From an uncultured Muribaculaceae bacterium (GTDB lineage: Bacteria; Bacteroidota; Bacteroidia; Bacteroidales; Muribaculaceae), in the NCBI GenBank assembly GCA_910587355.1, contig CAJUKF010000015.1, forward strand, positions 1 through 52,335: DNA of 52,335 nt, read 5' to 3'. Positions 42,004 through 49,716 of this stretch are shown here, piece after piece; position 1 is the stretch's first letter, and each line of letters begins with the position of its first letter. Under the pieces are notes generated by a model. The model had not been told where the DNA came from, made no database searches, and saw nothing but the letters and a program-made list of their open reading frames with translations. Made by a program: the position numbers and the translations under genes.

Positions 42004-42783
42004 ATGGAAATACGTAGAGAACAATTAATACGCTATATCACGCCGCTTCGCGAGGGCGGTTCGCTACCGGCGCTTGCCGAAGCTGCCGACGAGCTGAAAT
42101 ATGTGGTTAAATTCAGTGGCGCCGGCCATGGCTTCAAGGCCCTGATTGCCGAATTTATAGGCACTGAGGTAGCCCGGGCGCTCGGTTTCCGCGTGCCTGA
42201 GGCTGTGTTTCTCGACATTGACGAGGACTTCGGCCGTACGGAGGGAGACGAGGAGATTCAGGACCTTCTGAAAAACAGTCAGGGACTGAATCTGGGGCTG
42301 CATTTTCTGTCGGGCGCGATGACAATGGACCCGTATGTGAATAATGTGGATGCAATGACTGCCTCGCGGATTGTGTGGCTCGACGCATTCCTGACAAATG
42401 TCGACCGCACTGTTCGGAATACCAACATGCTGATATGGAATCATGAGCTGTGGCTCATCGACCACGGAGCTTCGTTTATATTCCACCACTCGTGGAGCGA
42501 CCTGGAGAAGGCTGCAATGTCACCGTTCCCTTACATCAAGGACCATGCGCTGCTTGGCCGTGCCACTTTACTATGCGAAGCCGACAAGGAGCTGCGGCAG
42601 AAAATAACGCCGCGCACGCTCTGCAAGATTGTCGACGCCGTGCCCGACGAATGGCTGCACTGGGAGAACAGTGAGCTGACTCCCGGCATGATACGTGGTG
42701 CCTACAAGAAATTTCTGACCACACGCCTCGCCAATTCCGACATATTCGTGAACGCCGCCATAGAGGCACAAAAAGCCAGATAG
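42004..42783 (+). CDS. HipA-family kinase-like protein
   Basis: 259 residues, shorter than classical HipA (about 440) and of the HipA_2 type. Kinase marks: LKYVVKFSGAGHGFKALIAE (ATP lysine and glycine-rich loop), IVWLDAFLTNVDRTVRNTNM containing the catalytic Asp-Arg and Asn, and LWLIDHGASFIFHHSW for the DFG-like metal Asp. HipA kinases phosphorylate proteins or tRNA synthetases in toxin-antitoxin systems, but this short type lacks a HipB antitoxin next to it and instead precedes a DUF3037 gene by 2 bases, a recurrent pair. The target is unknown. Divergent from the steroid operon across 137 bases. Confidence 0.9.
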   Translation: MEIRREQLIRYITPLREGGSLPALAEAADELKYVVKFSGAGHGFKALIAEFIGTEVARALGFRVPEAVFLDIDEDFGRTEGDEEIQDLLKNSQGLNLGLHFLSGAMTMDPYVNNVDAMTASRIVWLDAFLTNVDRTVRNTNMLIWNHELWLIDHGASFIFHHSWSDLEKAAMSPFPYIKDHALLGRATLLCEADKELRQKITPRTLCKIVDAVPDEWLHWENSELTPGMIRGAYKKFLTTRLANSDIFVNAAIEAQKAR

Positions 42784-42785
42784 CG

Positions 42786-43181
42786 ATGGAAGACAAAGAG
42801 AAGGAAATGTTCGTCTACGAGTATGCCGTGCTTCGCTATGTGCCTCGTGTTGAGCGGGAAGAGTTTGTGAATGTGGGCTTGCTTATGATGTGCAAGCGGC
42901 TGAAATGGATTAAAGCTGAAATCTCACTTGACCGTGCGAAACTCGGCGTTTTTGACTGCGCTCACACTCCGGAAGAGATTGGGCATCAGTTTGATGGCTT
43001 CCTCAGAGTTGCTGCCGGCGATGCTTCGGGAGGCCCTATGGCCGAGTTGCCGGTAGAAGAGCGGTTTCGCTGGCTTTCGGCTGTGAAAAGCGCCTGTCTG
43101 GCTACTTCGCGACCTCATCCGGGCCTCACTTCAGACCCGGACGCCACTTTCCGGCGCCTCTTTTCCGAGCTTGTGAGGTGA
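42786..43181 (+). CDS. DUF3037-family protein
   Basis: 131 residues of DUF3037. FVYEYAVLRYVPRVEREEFV and NVGLLMMCKRLKWIKAEISL are the conserved N-terminal segment, and HPGLTSDPDATFRRLFSELV near the C-terminus is equally typical. Cytoplasmic, no membrane helix. It lies 2 bases after the HipA-like gene; the HipA_2-DUF3037 pairing is seen in many bacteria, but no function is established as far as I know. It could regulate, or serve as substrate or partner of, the kinase (inference). Confidence 0.88.
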   Translation: MEDKEKEMFVYEYAVLRYVPRVEREEFVNVGLLMMCKRLKWIKAEISLDRAKLGVFDCAHTPEEIGHQFDGFLRVAAGDASGGPMAELPVEERFRWLSAVKSACLATSRPHPGLTSDPDATFRRLFSELVR

Positions 43182-43266
43182 ATTTATGTGTCATTTCGGG
43201 TGTGCTGAAATGTTAAAACAGCTATTTTGGTGGCTTTTCAAATGTTAATTAAATGTTAAAGCGAAT

Positions 43267-44106
43267 ATGTGTAAAATTTGGAGTCTTATTGGATTTTTAT
43301 CACTCATTTTTGTTTCTTGCAGCAAAGATGAGCCGGCGCCGGATGTGTTCATGCAGATTGCATCCATTACCGACGAGGATGGTTCCGTAGGCCAGCAGAT
43401 ATCATACGACTCGTACGGAAGAGTGATTGACTATAGGTGTTCTTATCCCAATGAGTCGGTTGTGGCAGAATATGAGTATGTATCGGATGATTTGGTAAAA
43501 ATCTCAACAGAAGACATTATTTTCGGTGAGAAAGGAGCTTATGACATAGTGCGCACCTATCATGATGAACTTCATCTGGAGAATGGTCGCGCTGTGTCAT
43601 GCGACGGGATATTCAGTCAGAGAGAGCGGGATGAGGCTGCTTTTGAAAAGAAATACCGCCATGAGTTCAATTATACGCCAGGCAATCTTCTCAATACGGT
43701 CAAATGGACCGAGTGGAATAAAGTCGGCGAAGAATGGGCTGAGGACAAGCCCTGGAGTTGGGAGAATTTTTATTATTGGGATAACGGAAATCTTGTAAAA
43801 ATCGAGGACTATCTCGGACATACATATCCGTGCATTACGTATACTTTCGGGTATGCCGATTTTGCCGGTAGTCAAAATGTCGTAGCTATTCCTATGGGTC
43901 TTTATCAATATGTTCCACTGCAGTTTAAAGGTGTATTCGGACCGCAGCCTGCGGCCCTGATAAGTGAGATTCATCGTGCCGACACTTTCAACGGCAACTT
44001 TTCCACATACTATCGGTATGAAATTGCGGAGGGGAGGATTACAAACTATCAGGAGTCTCGCAGTAATGGTGTAAGTGAAACTTTTTCAGTTCAATGGACA
44101 AAGTAA
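43267..44106 (+). CDS. Lipoprotein of unknown function (DUF4595-like, RHS-like repeats)
   Basis: 279 residues. Lipoprotein signal IWSLIGFLSLIFVSCSKDEP with Cys at residue 18 and an acidic +3/+4. The mature part has the short repeating pattern DSYGRVIDYRCSYPNESVVA and AEYEYVSDDLVKIS, later FYYWDNGNLVKIEDYLGHTY, as in Bacteroidota DUF4595/RHS-like lipoproteins. No catalytic motif is apparent. It is followed by the TlpA-like gene after 20 bases (real start), so the two probably form an operon. Role unknown. Confidence 0.75.
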   Translation: MCKIWSLIGFLSLIFVSCSKDEPAPDVFMQIASITDEDGSVGQQISYDSYGRVIDYRCSYPNESVVAEYEYVSDDLVKISTEDIIFGEKGAYDIVRTYHDELHLENGRAVSCDGIFSQRERDEAAFEKKYRHEFNYTPGNLLNTVKWTEWNKVGEEWAEDKPWSWENFYYWDNGNLVKIEDYLGHTYPCITYTFGYADFAGSQNVVAIPMGLYQYVPLQFKGVFGPQPAALISEIHRADTFNGNFSTYYRYEIAEGRITNYQESRSNGVSETFSVQWTK

Positions 44107-44126
44107 GTCAGTTAAAAAAATTTCAA

Positions 44127-44894
44127 ATGATTAAAAACGTACGGACATTCATTTTGGGAGCACTGATGCTTTCAGGTATTGCGGTCTCGGCGGAGGCGCC
44201 GAAAAGGATAATCATCTTTAACGGTTATTTCTTTAATGAATTGCCTTCGGCCGTTAAAAACAGCGCTATTCCACAGGACATGAAGATGTTCTTTATAGAA
44301 ACGCCTAATGAAACCAAAGCTGTGGGGATGTACTCTCCCTCGGTTGAACTTTCGGAAGAGGCCCTGCGCCATGCTGTTCCCGTTGAGAATGTCAGTGAGG
44401 GCGAGGAGCTTCTGCGGCGATACAACGAGCAAAAGGATAATTCAAGAAATATCAGTTTCACTATGGCGGCAAGCAAGCCGCTTCTGAAGGTCGGGGAGCA
44501 ATTTCCTGATTTCTCCGCCACTGATATCACCGGCAGGACGTGGAGCAATGCCGATATTAAGGACAAGGTGATGGTACTTAATCTGTGGTTTACTGGATGC
44601 GGCCCATGCCGGCGTGAGATGCCGGAACTCTCGACATGGAAAGATGAAATGCCGGAAGTAATGTTTTTCTCGTCGACTTACGAGGCTCCCGAAATAGCCC
44701 GTCAGGTGTTCGACAAGGTTGATTTCAACTGGATTCCTCTTGTGAATGACACTCAATTCAAGGAGTATATCGGTGATAACGGTTACCCCCTGACCATCAT
44801 AGTTGACAAATCGGGCAGGATAGCAGCTTTTGAGTATGGTACTTCGCCGGAGCAGAGGGCGGCTTTGAAAAGCAAGATACAGGAGCTGAGATAA
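44127..44894 (+). CDS. TlpA-like thiol-disulfide oxidoreductase, secreted
   Basis: 255 residues from the ATG at 44127, which opens a signal peptide (MIKNVRTFILGALMLSGIAV, SAEAPKR); the longer frame begins inside the lipoprotein gene. Residues 30-110 are a domain of unknown role, then AlkC/TlpA-type thioredoxin: GEQFPDFSATDITGRTWSNA, VLNLWFTGCGPCRREMPELS with the redox CGPC, and GYPLTIIVDKSGRIAAFEYG with the cis-Pro. It acts in the periplasm as a reductant for extracytoplasmic thiols, as other TlpA proteins in this phylum. Convergent with the polyferredoxin gene, 30 bases apart. Confidence 0.9.
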   Translation: MIKNVRTFILGALMLSGIAVSAEAPKRIIIFNGYFFNELPSAVKNSAIPQDMKMFFIETPNETKAVGMYSPSVELSEEALRHAVPVENVSEGEELLRRYNEQKDNSRNISFTMAASKPLLKVGEQFPDFSATDITGRTWSNADIKDKVMVLNLWFTGCGPCRREMPELSTWKDEMPEVMFFSSTYEAPEIARQVFDKVDFNWIPLVNDTQFKEYIGDNGYPLTIIVDKSGRIAAFEYGTSPEQRAALKSKIQELR

Positions 44895-44924
44895 GCGGAG
44901 GCAGAGGGTAAGACAGGCTGAATG

Positions 44925-45647
44925 TCAGGCGGTGGTCTGCCGCTCAACTATTTCAACAGGCTGAGAAGCTGACTTCATTTCGGGTACCTTAAGCGGACAG
45001 CCGACGACACAGCGGCCACATTTGAGGCAGTCGGGATGGAGGAAGCCTTCGGCGTTGTTGCGGCTCTCGTAAGGCTTGAGCTGCATGGGGCATACGGCTG
45101 AGCAAAGCTTGCACTTGGTGGTGCACCTGTCGCTTACGACAATCCGCCTGTAGTTTTCGGGAAGACTGCCGCTGCGCGGTGTGACCCATGACGAGAGGGT
45201 TCCCATGGGGCAGAACGAACACCATGTGCGCGGCGCATATATGAATGAGAGTGTGACGCCGACAATGGTCGTGATAAAAATGATTATCCAGAAGACGCGG
45301 CCCATGGCATTCCAGTCGCCCCATGCCCGGTAGAACTGGAGGCCGAACATGGTGAAGATGAACAACACCATGAAAATGCGGAATTCCTTGCGGCGCACGA
45401 AGGCCGGAATGGGCCTGTGAGGCGAGTACTTGGCAAGTACTCTGTCATAAAAATTACCTCTTGGACAGGCGTTGCCGCACCACCAGCGGCCTCTGCTCAC
45501 AGCGAATGCCACGGGTGCTATCATACATATGACGGCCAGGAAGCCGACAACGGGATAGAAATATCCGATAACGAGGTATGCCAGCAGTATCCAGTATAAG
45601 GATAAACCTTTCTGTGGAATAGTCCGGAAGAATTTTTTGTTTGCCAT
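44925..45647 (-). CDS. 4Fe-4S binding membrane protein (NapH/CcoG-like polyferredoxin)
   Basis: 240 residues with three or four membrane helices (SLYWILLAYLVIGYFYPVVG; FWIIIFITTIVGVTLSFIYA) and cysteine motifs CGNACPRG and CSFCPMG near the helices, then a C-terminal 2[4Fe-4S] domain: CTTKCKLCSAVCPMQLKPYE and CLKCGRCVVGCPLKVP. This pattern is that of NapH/YccM-like electron-transfer proteins. It probably passes electrons between a quinone or donor in the membrane and a periplasmic or cytoplasmic acceptor. Its own promoter is excellent. No molybdoenzyme gene is nearby, so the partner is unknown; redox neighbours are OxyR and a small ferredoxin. Confidence 0.88.
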   Translation of the reverse strand: MANKKFFRTIPQKGLSLYWILLAYLVIGYFYPVVGFLAVICMIAPVAFAVSRGRWWCGNACPRGNFYDRVLAKYSPHRPIPAFVRRKEFRIFMVLFIFTMFGLQFYRAWGDWNAMGRVFWIIIFITTIVGVTLSFIYAPRTWCSFCPMGTLSSWVTPRSGSLPENYRRIVVSDRCTTKCKLCSAVCPMQLKPYESRNNAEGFLHPDCLKCGRCVVGCPLKVPEMKSASQPVEIVERQTTA

Positions 45648-45672
45648 CAGGTGCTTTTTTCGTTTGGTAGGG

Positions 45673-45704
45673 CAAAGTTATGCAACTATAATCATTGAGC
45701 CAAA
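45673..45704 (-). promoter_or_regulatory. Promoter of the polyferredoxin gene
   Basis: On the minus strand TTTG (45704-45701), a 20-base spacer and TAACTTTG (45680-45673) match the Bacteroidota consensus exactly. The start codon follows about 25 bases downstream. Confidence 0.85.
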
Positions 45705-45737
45705 CGATAAATGCGATGATGAAATCTATTCTGTCGA

Positions 45738-46664
45738 TTAAAGGACTATCGGAAATTTTTTAATCCGCTGATTGAGCATTCTTTCCGGGATGACAGTCTT
45801 AATCGCATCGGCAAGAATGTTGAGCATGCGTTCACGTACGAAATTGCGATGAACTACAAAAGCAATCTCACGTGCGGGCTCGGGATTGGTAAGATTCCTT
45901 ACGTTTGCCTGCTGGGCTTCATTGAGAAGAGGCACGTGGAGTTCGGGAATAATGGCATAACCGCCGTTTTCGTCCACTATCCTGACCAGAGTCTCGACGC
46001 TACCGGCCTCATATACTGCCTGATGGTCGGACTTCATATTGCAAAACGGGAATATTCCGCGATTGGGACAATAGCCTTCACGGAGTACCCACACACCATC
46101 GACAGGTAGTGTATCGGTCTGCAGTGACTTTTCATGATGGAAACCGGCGGAGGGCGAAATGTAGGCGAGGAGGCGTTCGGTATAGACGGGTATTTCCAGT
46201 AATTCGCTGTCGTCGAGCGGGGTTGCCATGAGAGCCACATCGAGCTGGCCGCGTTCGAGCCGTGATATGATTGATGATACGCGTCCTTCCTCGACATGCA
46301 GCTGTATGTCGGGATGGCTGCGAGACATATATCTGAACATTTTGGGCAAAATATACGGGGCGACAGTAGAGATAATGCCGAGCGATATCTTCCCGACTGA
46401 TTCACCCCTGCAGGCGGAGACGAGCTCGGAGACCTGGGCCGCATTGAACAGCACCTGCCGCATGCGGTTTATGATTTCCGCTCCGAGCGGGGTGGGACTT
46501 ACGGGATGAGAGGTGCGGTCAAAAATGGTGACATCGAGCTCTAACTCCAGTTTCTGCACAAGAGAAGACAAGGTGGACTGAGATACGCCACATGATTCGG
46601 CGGCTTTTGCAAAATGGCGGTATCTGTCAAGCGCCACTATGTACTCCATTTGCTGAAGAGTCAT
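45738..46664 (-). CDS. oxyR: Hydrogen-peroxide-sensing LysR-type regulator OxyR
   Basis: 308 residues. Winged helix at the N-terminus (MTLQQMEYIVALDRYRHFAK, CGVSQSTLSSLVQKLE) and a LysR effector domain (GKISLGIISTVAPYILPKMF). The key sign is VLREGYCPNRGIFPFCNMK, which places Cys at residues 199 and 208, the same numbers and CX8C spacing as the peroxide-sensing disulfide of Escherichia coli OxyR. It should activate catalase, AhpC and Dps genes under peroxide stress. Divergent from a small ferredoxin gene, with a -7 element for each direction in the 94-base gap, so mutual regulation is possible. Confidence 0.93.
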   Translation of the reverse strand: MTLQQMEYIVALDRYRHFAKAAESCGVSQSTLSSLVQKLELELDVTIFDRTSHPVSPTPLGAEIINRMRQVLFNAAQVSELVSACRGESVGKISLGIISTVAPYILPKMFRYMSRSHPDIQLHVEEGRVSSIISRLERGQLDVALMATPLDDSELLEIPVYTERLLAYISPSAGFHHEKSLQTDTLPVDGVWVLREGYCPNRGIFPFCNMKSDHQAVYEAGSVETLVRIVDENGGYAIIPELHVPLLNEAQQANVRNLTNPEPAREIAFVVHRNFVRERMLNILADAIKTVIPERMLNQRIKKFPIVL

Positions 46665-46692
46665 ATAACTGCTGATATTGATGATTCAGATG

Positions 46693-46700
46693 CAAAGATA
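46693..46700 (-). promoter_or_regulatory. -7 element of oxyR
   Basis: TATCTTTG on the minus strand is an exact TAnnTTTG, about 30 bases before the oxyR ATG. A -33 box is not clear. Confidence 0.6.
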
Positions 46701-46712
46701 GAAATAATCTAT

Positions 46713-46743
46713 TTTGCAGAATATGGCTTTTGTCCTAAATTTG
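46713..46743 (+). promoter_or_regulatory. Promoter of the small ferredoxin gene
   Basis: TTTG at 46713-46716, a 19-base spacer and TAAATTTG at 46736-46743 form a consensus Bacteroidota promoter. It places transcription start near 46750 and so excludes the longer upstream frame and supports the ATG at 46759. Confidence 0.85.
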
Positions 46744-46758
46744 CAAATAAAAAAGACG

Positions 46759-46944
46759 ATGATACAGGTAGATAAGATAATATGCCCACACAACCATGTT
46801 TGTCCTCTCATCAAGGCGTGTCCTGTCGGAGCGATATCGCAGGATGCGGAAGGTTTTCCGGTGATAGACTACAGTCTGTGCATCGAGTGTGGCAAATGTG
46901 TGAGGAAATGTCCGAAGCAGGCCATGAAACGAATCGAGAAATAA
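46759..46944 (+). CDS. Small ferredoxin-type 4Fe-4S protein
   Basis: 61 residues from the ATG at 46759. The second half has a canonical CIECGKCVRKCP motif (Cx2Cx2Cx3CP). The first half, CPHNHVCPLIKACPVGAIS, has Cys spaced x5-x5 instead of x2-x2-x3, so one cluster is standard and the other atypical or degenerate. It would be a cytoplasmic electron carrier. Divergent from oxyR, hence possibly part of an oxidative-stress or redox response. Its fold and length resemble the short ferredoxin domains seen as separate proteins in Bacteroidales. Confidence 0.85.
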   Translation: MIQVDKIICPHNHVCPLIKACPVGAISQDAEGFPVIDYSLCIECGKCVRKCPKQAMKRIEK

Positions 46945-47026
46945 TCATACTGCCGGCTACTTCCGTTGTTCAGAAAAAACATGCGGTAGAGGCCCGTTGG
47001 GATGTGACTTTTTGAGAAAAAGATGT

Positions 47027-47034
47027 TAATTTTG
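47027..47034 (+). promoter_or_regulatory. -7 element of the CotH gene
   Basis: TAATTTTG is an exact TAnnTTTG; a TGTG at 47003-47006 at the proper distance is a weak -33. The leader would be about 65 bases. The stretch 46945-47026 shows nothing else. Confidence 0.6.
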
Positions 47035-47104
47035 TAAGCGTATTGACGTAAGTCATTTTTTCAGGCTTGCATTTTTTTCTTATCGGTTAAATATTCCCTG
47101 CAGA

Positions 47105-48382
47105 ATGATTGTACAGAATAAAACCATTGTTATATATGGATTGCTGAGTATTGTTTTCATTTCGCTGTCGCTGATGTCATGTTCACATAAGGATGATTCA
47201 GAAGGAGAGCCAGAGCCTGGTGGTATTTCAATCTCCGGCACATTGCCAGTGCTGTATATCAACACGGAGAATAATGCTCCAATCACTTCCAAGACTGTGT
47301 ACATCAAAGCGAGTTACTGGCTCGACTCCGGCGGGAGAGAGGGTGTGGAACCATTAGGTACGGAGGCCGAACCCCTGACCATGCAGATACGCGGCAGGGG
47401 GCACTCTTCATGGAAAGGCGAGAAGAAACCTTATAAATTGAAGCTGGATAAAAAGGAATCCATGATGGGTATGCCTGAAAACAAGCACTGGGCATTGCTG
47501 AAACCTTCTGAAAATACAGTTGCCGGGCTGCAGCTTGGAAAACTCATGGGAATGGAATGGACTCCGGATTTCCGTCCGGTCGAGGTAGTGCTGAACGGTG
47601 ATTATGCAGGACTGTATTTTCTTACGGAAACTATCCGCATTGATAAAAACCGAGTGAATATTTATGAACAGGAGGACCAGGAAACTTCTGCTGATTTAGT
47701 AAAAGGCGGCTGGCTTGTGGAAGTTGACAATTATAAAGATGAGTGTCAGATTACGATTCGGGAAAATGAGCGCTGGAATCTTACGCTGCGCTATCATTCA
47801 CCTGAAGATTTGTCGGACATTCAGCAGCAATGGCTTACAACCGAGTTCGAGGCTCTAAACAGGGCAATATATTCGGCAGACAAGACTTCTGCCGAATGGG
47901 AAAAATACATAGATGTGGAAAGCATGGCTCGATTCTTCGTAGTGCAGGAGGTGATGGATAACCCTGATGGATTTCACGGGAGTTTCTATCTTCATAAGGA
48001 TTTGAAAGACGATGCCAAGTGGGTTGCAGGGCCGGTATGGGATTTGGTATGCTATAACCGTGAAAAGACGGACTATACTTTCAGGATGAAGGCCCATTAT
48101 GGCTTCACCCCACACTGGATTGGTGAAATCATCCGATATGAGAGTTTCTGCCGTGCGGTGAAATCGGTGTGGAATGAAGTGTATCCGGTCAAACTTACAG
48201 AAATATATGATTATATAGACTGCTTAGTTCTGCCGCTCGACAAAGCATGGGAGAATGATTGCAGAAGGTGGAAAGAAGACCCTTCACAGACAGCTGCCGT
48301 GAGAGCTGACCGAATCAAGAATGCCTTAAAGCGTAACATCGAATGGTTCAACGGTCATGTTCCAGTGGCTGCTTCTTACTGA
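47105..48382 (+). CDS. CotH-family kinase-like lipoprotein
   Basis: 425 residues. Lipoprotein signal IYGLLSIVFISLSLMSCSHK, Cys at residue 26, acidic stretch after it (KDDSEGEPEPG). CotH domain: MQIRGRGHSSWKGEKKPYKL (RGxSxW...KKPYxxK motif), MPENKHWALLKP, LYFLTETIRIDKNRVNI, VQEVMDNPDGFHGSFYLHKD and GPVWDLVC (metal-binding Asp). CotH proteins are secreted protein kinases of the spore coat in Bacillus; surface lipoprotein versions in Bacteroidota have no known substrate. Single-gene unit with its own promoter. Confidence 0.9.
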   Translation: MIVQNKTIVIYGLLSIVFISLSLMSCSHKDDSEGEPEPGGISISGTLPVLYINTENNAPITSKTVYIKASYWLDSGGREGVEPLGTEAEPLTMQIRGRGHSSWKGEKKPYKLKLDKKESMMGMPENKHWALLKPSENTVAGLQLGKLMGMEWTPDFRPVEVVLNGDYAGLYFLTETIRIDKNRVNIYEQEDQETSADLVKGGWLVEVDNYKDECQITIRENERWNLTLRYHSPEDLSDIQQQWLTTEFEALNRAIYSADKTSAEWEKYIDVESMARFFVVQEVMDNPDGFHGSFYLHKDLKDDAKWVAGPVWDLVCYNREKTDYTFRMKAHYGFTPHWIGEIIRYESFCRAVKSVWNEVYPVKLTEIYDYIDCLVLPLDKAWENDCRRWKEDPSQTAAVRADRIKNALKRNIEWFNGHVPVAASY

Positions 48383-48439
48383 TGAGGGGCGGTGTAACGG
48401 CAGAGCTTCGGAATATATACTGATACAATACGGCAATCA

Positions 48440-48922
48440 ATGAAACAGATGAGGAAAGCCAACCGGCAAAAAGGGCCTGAATGGGCAATGGAGGTGTTTG
48501 AGAAGGCTCCGTATGTGACGGTAAGCATGATTAGACCCGACGGGACTCCTTACGGGCTTCCGCTGTCTCTCGTACGAGGGGATGCAGATACTTTTTATTT
48601 CCATTGTGCCGGAGAAGGAGAAAAGCTTGATTGTCTGAGGGCCAATCCGATGGTGAGCCTGTCGGCTGTAAGCAGATGCATGCCTAAATTTGAGCCTGAG
48701 AAGAATAATTTCACTGAGTACTATCATTCGGCCGTGGCTTGCGGCCGTGCCGAGACAGTGACTGACAGTAGTGAAAAGACCGAGGCGCTCCGGCTGCTGT
48801 GCCAAAAATTTCTTCCGGGATACATGGAGCATTTCGATGAAGCCATAGCACGGAGTCTCGACCGCACGACAGTGGTGAAAATCACTCTTACAGAGCCGCC
48901 GGTAGGAAAAAGCAAGCCCTGA
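48440..48922 (+). CDS. Pyridoxamine 5'-phosphate oxidase-like flavoprotein (NimA-like)
   Basis: 160 residues. MKQMRKANRQ at the start, APYVTVSMIRPDGTPYGLPL and YFHCAGEGEKLDCLRANPMV followed by SLSAV form the FMN-binding split barrel, and YHSAVACGRAE with RLLCQKFLPGYMEHFDEA matches the nitroimidazole-resistance (Nim)/flavin-nitroreductase group of PNPOx-like proteins in Bacteroidota. Such proteins bind FMN and reduce or sequester small molecules; NimA-E reduce 5-nitroimidazoles to harmless amines. Resistance cannot be concluded from family membership, since many such genes are chromosomal and phenotypically silent. It lies 57 bases after the CotH gene. Confidence 0.85.
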   Translation: MKQMRKANRQKGPEWAMEVFEKAPYVTVSMIRPDGTPYGLPLSLVRGDADTFYFHCAGEGEKLDCLRANPMVSLSAVSRCMPKFEPEKNNFTEYYHSAVACGRAETVTDSSEKTEALRLLCQKFLPGYMEHFDEAIARSLDRTTVVKITLTEPPVGKSKP

Positions 48923-48966
48923 GGTGAGGGGAGGCACGATTTTTTAGAAGTTATATTTCGAGGCTC

Positions 48967-48986
48967 GGACGCGAAAAATCGCGTCC
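48967..48986. other. Hairpin between the PNPOx-like and PepSY-like genes
   Basis: GGACGCGA and TCGCGTCC are exact complements with a 4-base A loop. There is no T-run in either direction, so it is a stem-loop of unknown role, possibly helping to end convergent transcripts. Confidence 0.45.
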
Positions 48987-49000
48987 CTGCTTACGGTTGT

Positions 49001-49585
49001 TCAGCGATTTATGTCAGAAACTGCAATTTCTGGTTGTTGTTTCCTGACGTGTTGTGGCAAGCATGGATAGAGCGAGCCACATCCGGAGGTTCCGGGTATG
49101 GCTCGTTGGTATAGAAGATAATTGGGGGTGATGCATGTCGTTATTCGTCGTAGCGGACGAAACTGACCGTTTTTGTCGAATTTCATGTCGACACCGTTGG
49201 CGAGTTCGATGTCGTATCCGGTGCGCTCTTTCTCAATGCCTACGATTTTCTGTCCTGACATGTTGGTGCGGACATAATCGGCGATTGAGGAGGGAATGAA
49301 AGCCGAAGGAATGGTTCCGTTTACGCTGACCTCGACGTTTTCCCAGTTGCCGTCGCGGTCAAAAGTAATTTCTGTTCCGTCGGTAAGAATGACTTCGTAA
49401 TCCGATATGCGTCCGAAATCCTTGTCGATTTTGACAACACTTACGTGAGCCTTGAAGTTCTGGGAGAGTGTAGTCTGAGCAGCCTTGGGAAGAACGGATG
49501 CGTCGTGGGCATAGGTATCCCGTGCCGCAGCAGCGGCTGACATGCCGATGACCGCCACCAAGGCAATAAGTAATCGCTTAATCAT
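49001..49585 (-). CDS. PepSY-like secreted protein with frameshifted C-terminus
   Basis: 194 residues as read. Signal peptide (LLIALVAVIGMSAAAAARDT) and two PepSY-like (DUF2874-type) units: VVKIDKDFGRISDYEVILTD with GTEITFDRDGNWENVE, and KIVGIEKERTGYDIELANGV with DMKFDKNGQF. Family members normally end a few residues later; in the next frame this DNA reads FVRYDE and stops at 49141. The present frame instead continues for about 50 unrelated residues (RPLRRITTCITPNYLLYQRA onward) because of one extra T near 49160-49170. These periplasmic proteins are thought to bind or inhibit other proteins; function here unknown. The real end is probably 49141. Confidence 0.8.
   Translation of the reverse strand: MIKRLLIALVAVIGMSAAAAARDTYAHDASVLPKAAQTTLSQNFKAHVSVVKIDKDFGRISDYEVILTDGTEITFDRDGNWENVEVSVNGTIPSAFIPSSIADYVRTNMSGQKIVGIEKERTGYDIELANGVDMKFDKNGQFRPLRRITTCITPNYLLYQRAIPGTSGCGSLYPCLPQHVRKQQPEIAVSDINR
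49073..49105 (-). other. Stem-loop downstream of the natural PepSY end
   Basis: CGAGCCA (49073-49079) pairs with TGGCTCG (49099-49105), with a nested CCGG/CCGG inside. It sits about 35 bases past the expected stop at 49141, where a terminator would be, but lacks a T-run. Confidence 0.4.
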
Positions 49586-49716
49586 AATTTCTTTGTTTAA
49601 AATCTATCTATAAAACAAAGTGGGATGAGCGAAGGTTTGTGAACGGGGGTTAATGGCGTGTGAATAAAGTTTTTGTTGTTTAAAATTCGATTTGTGAGCA
49701 ATCTCGTCAGGGCCTG

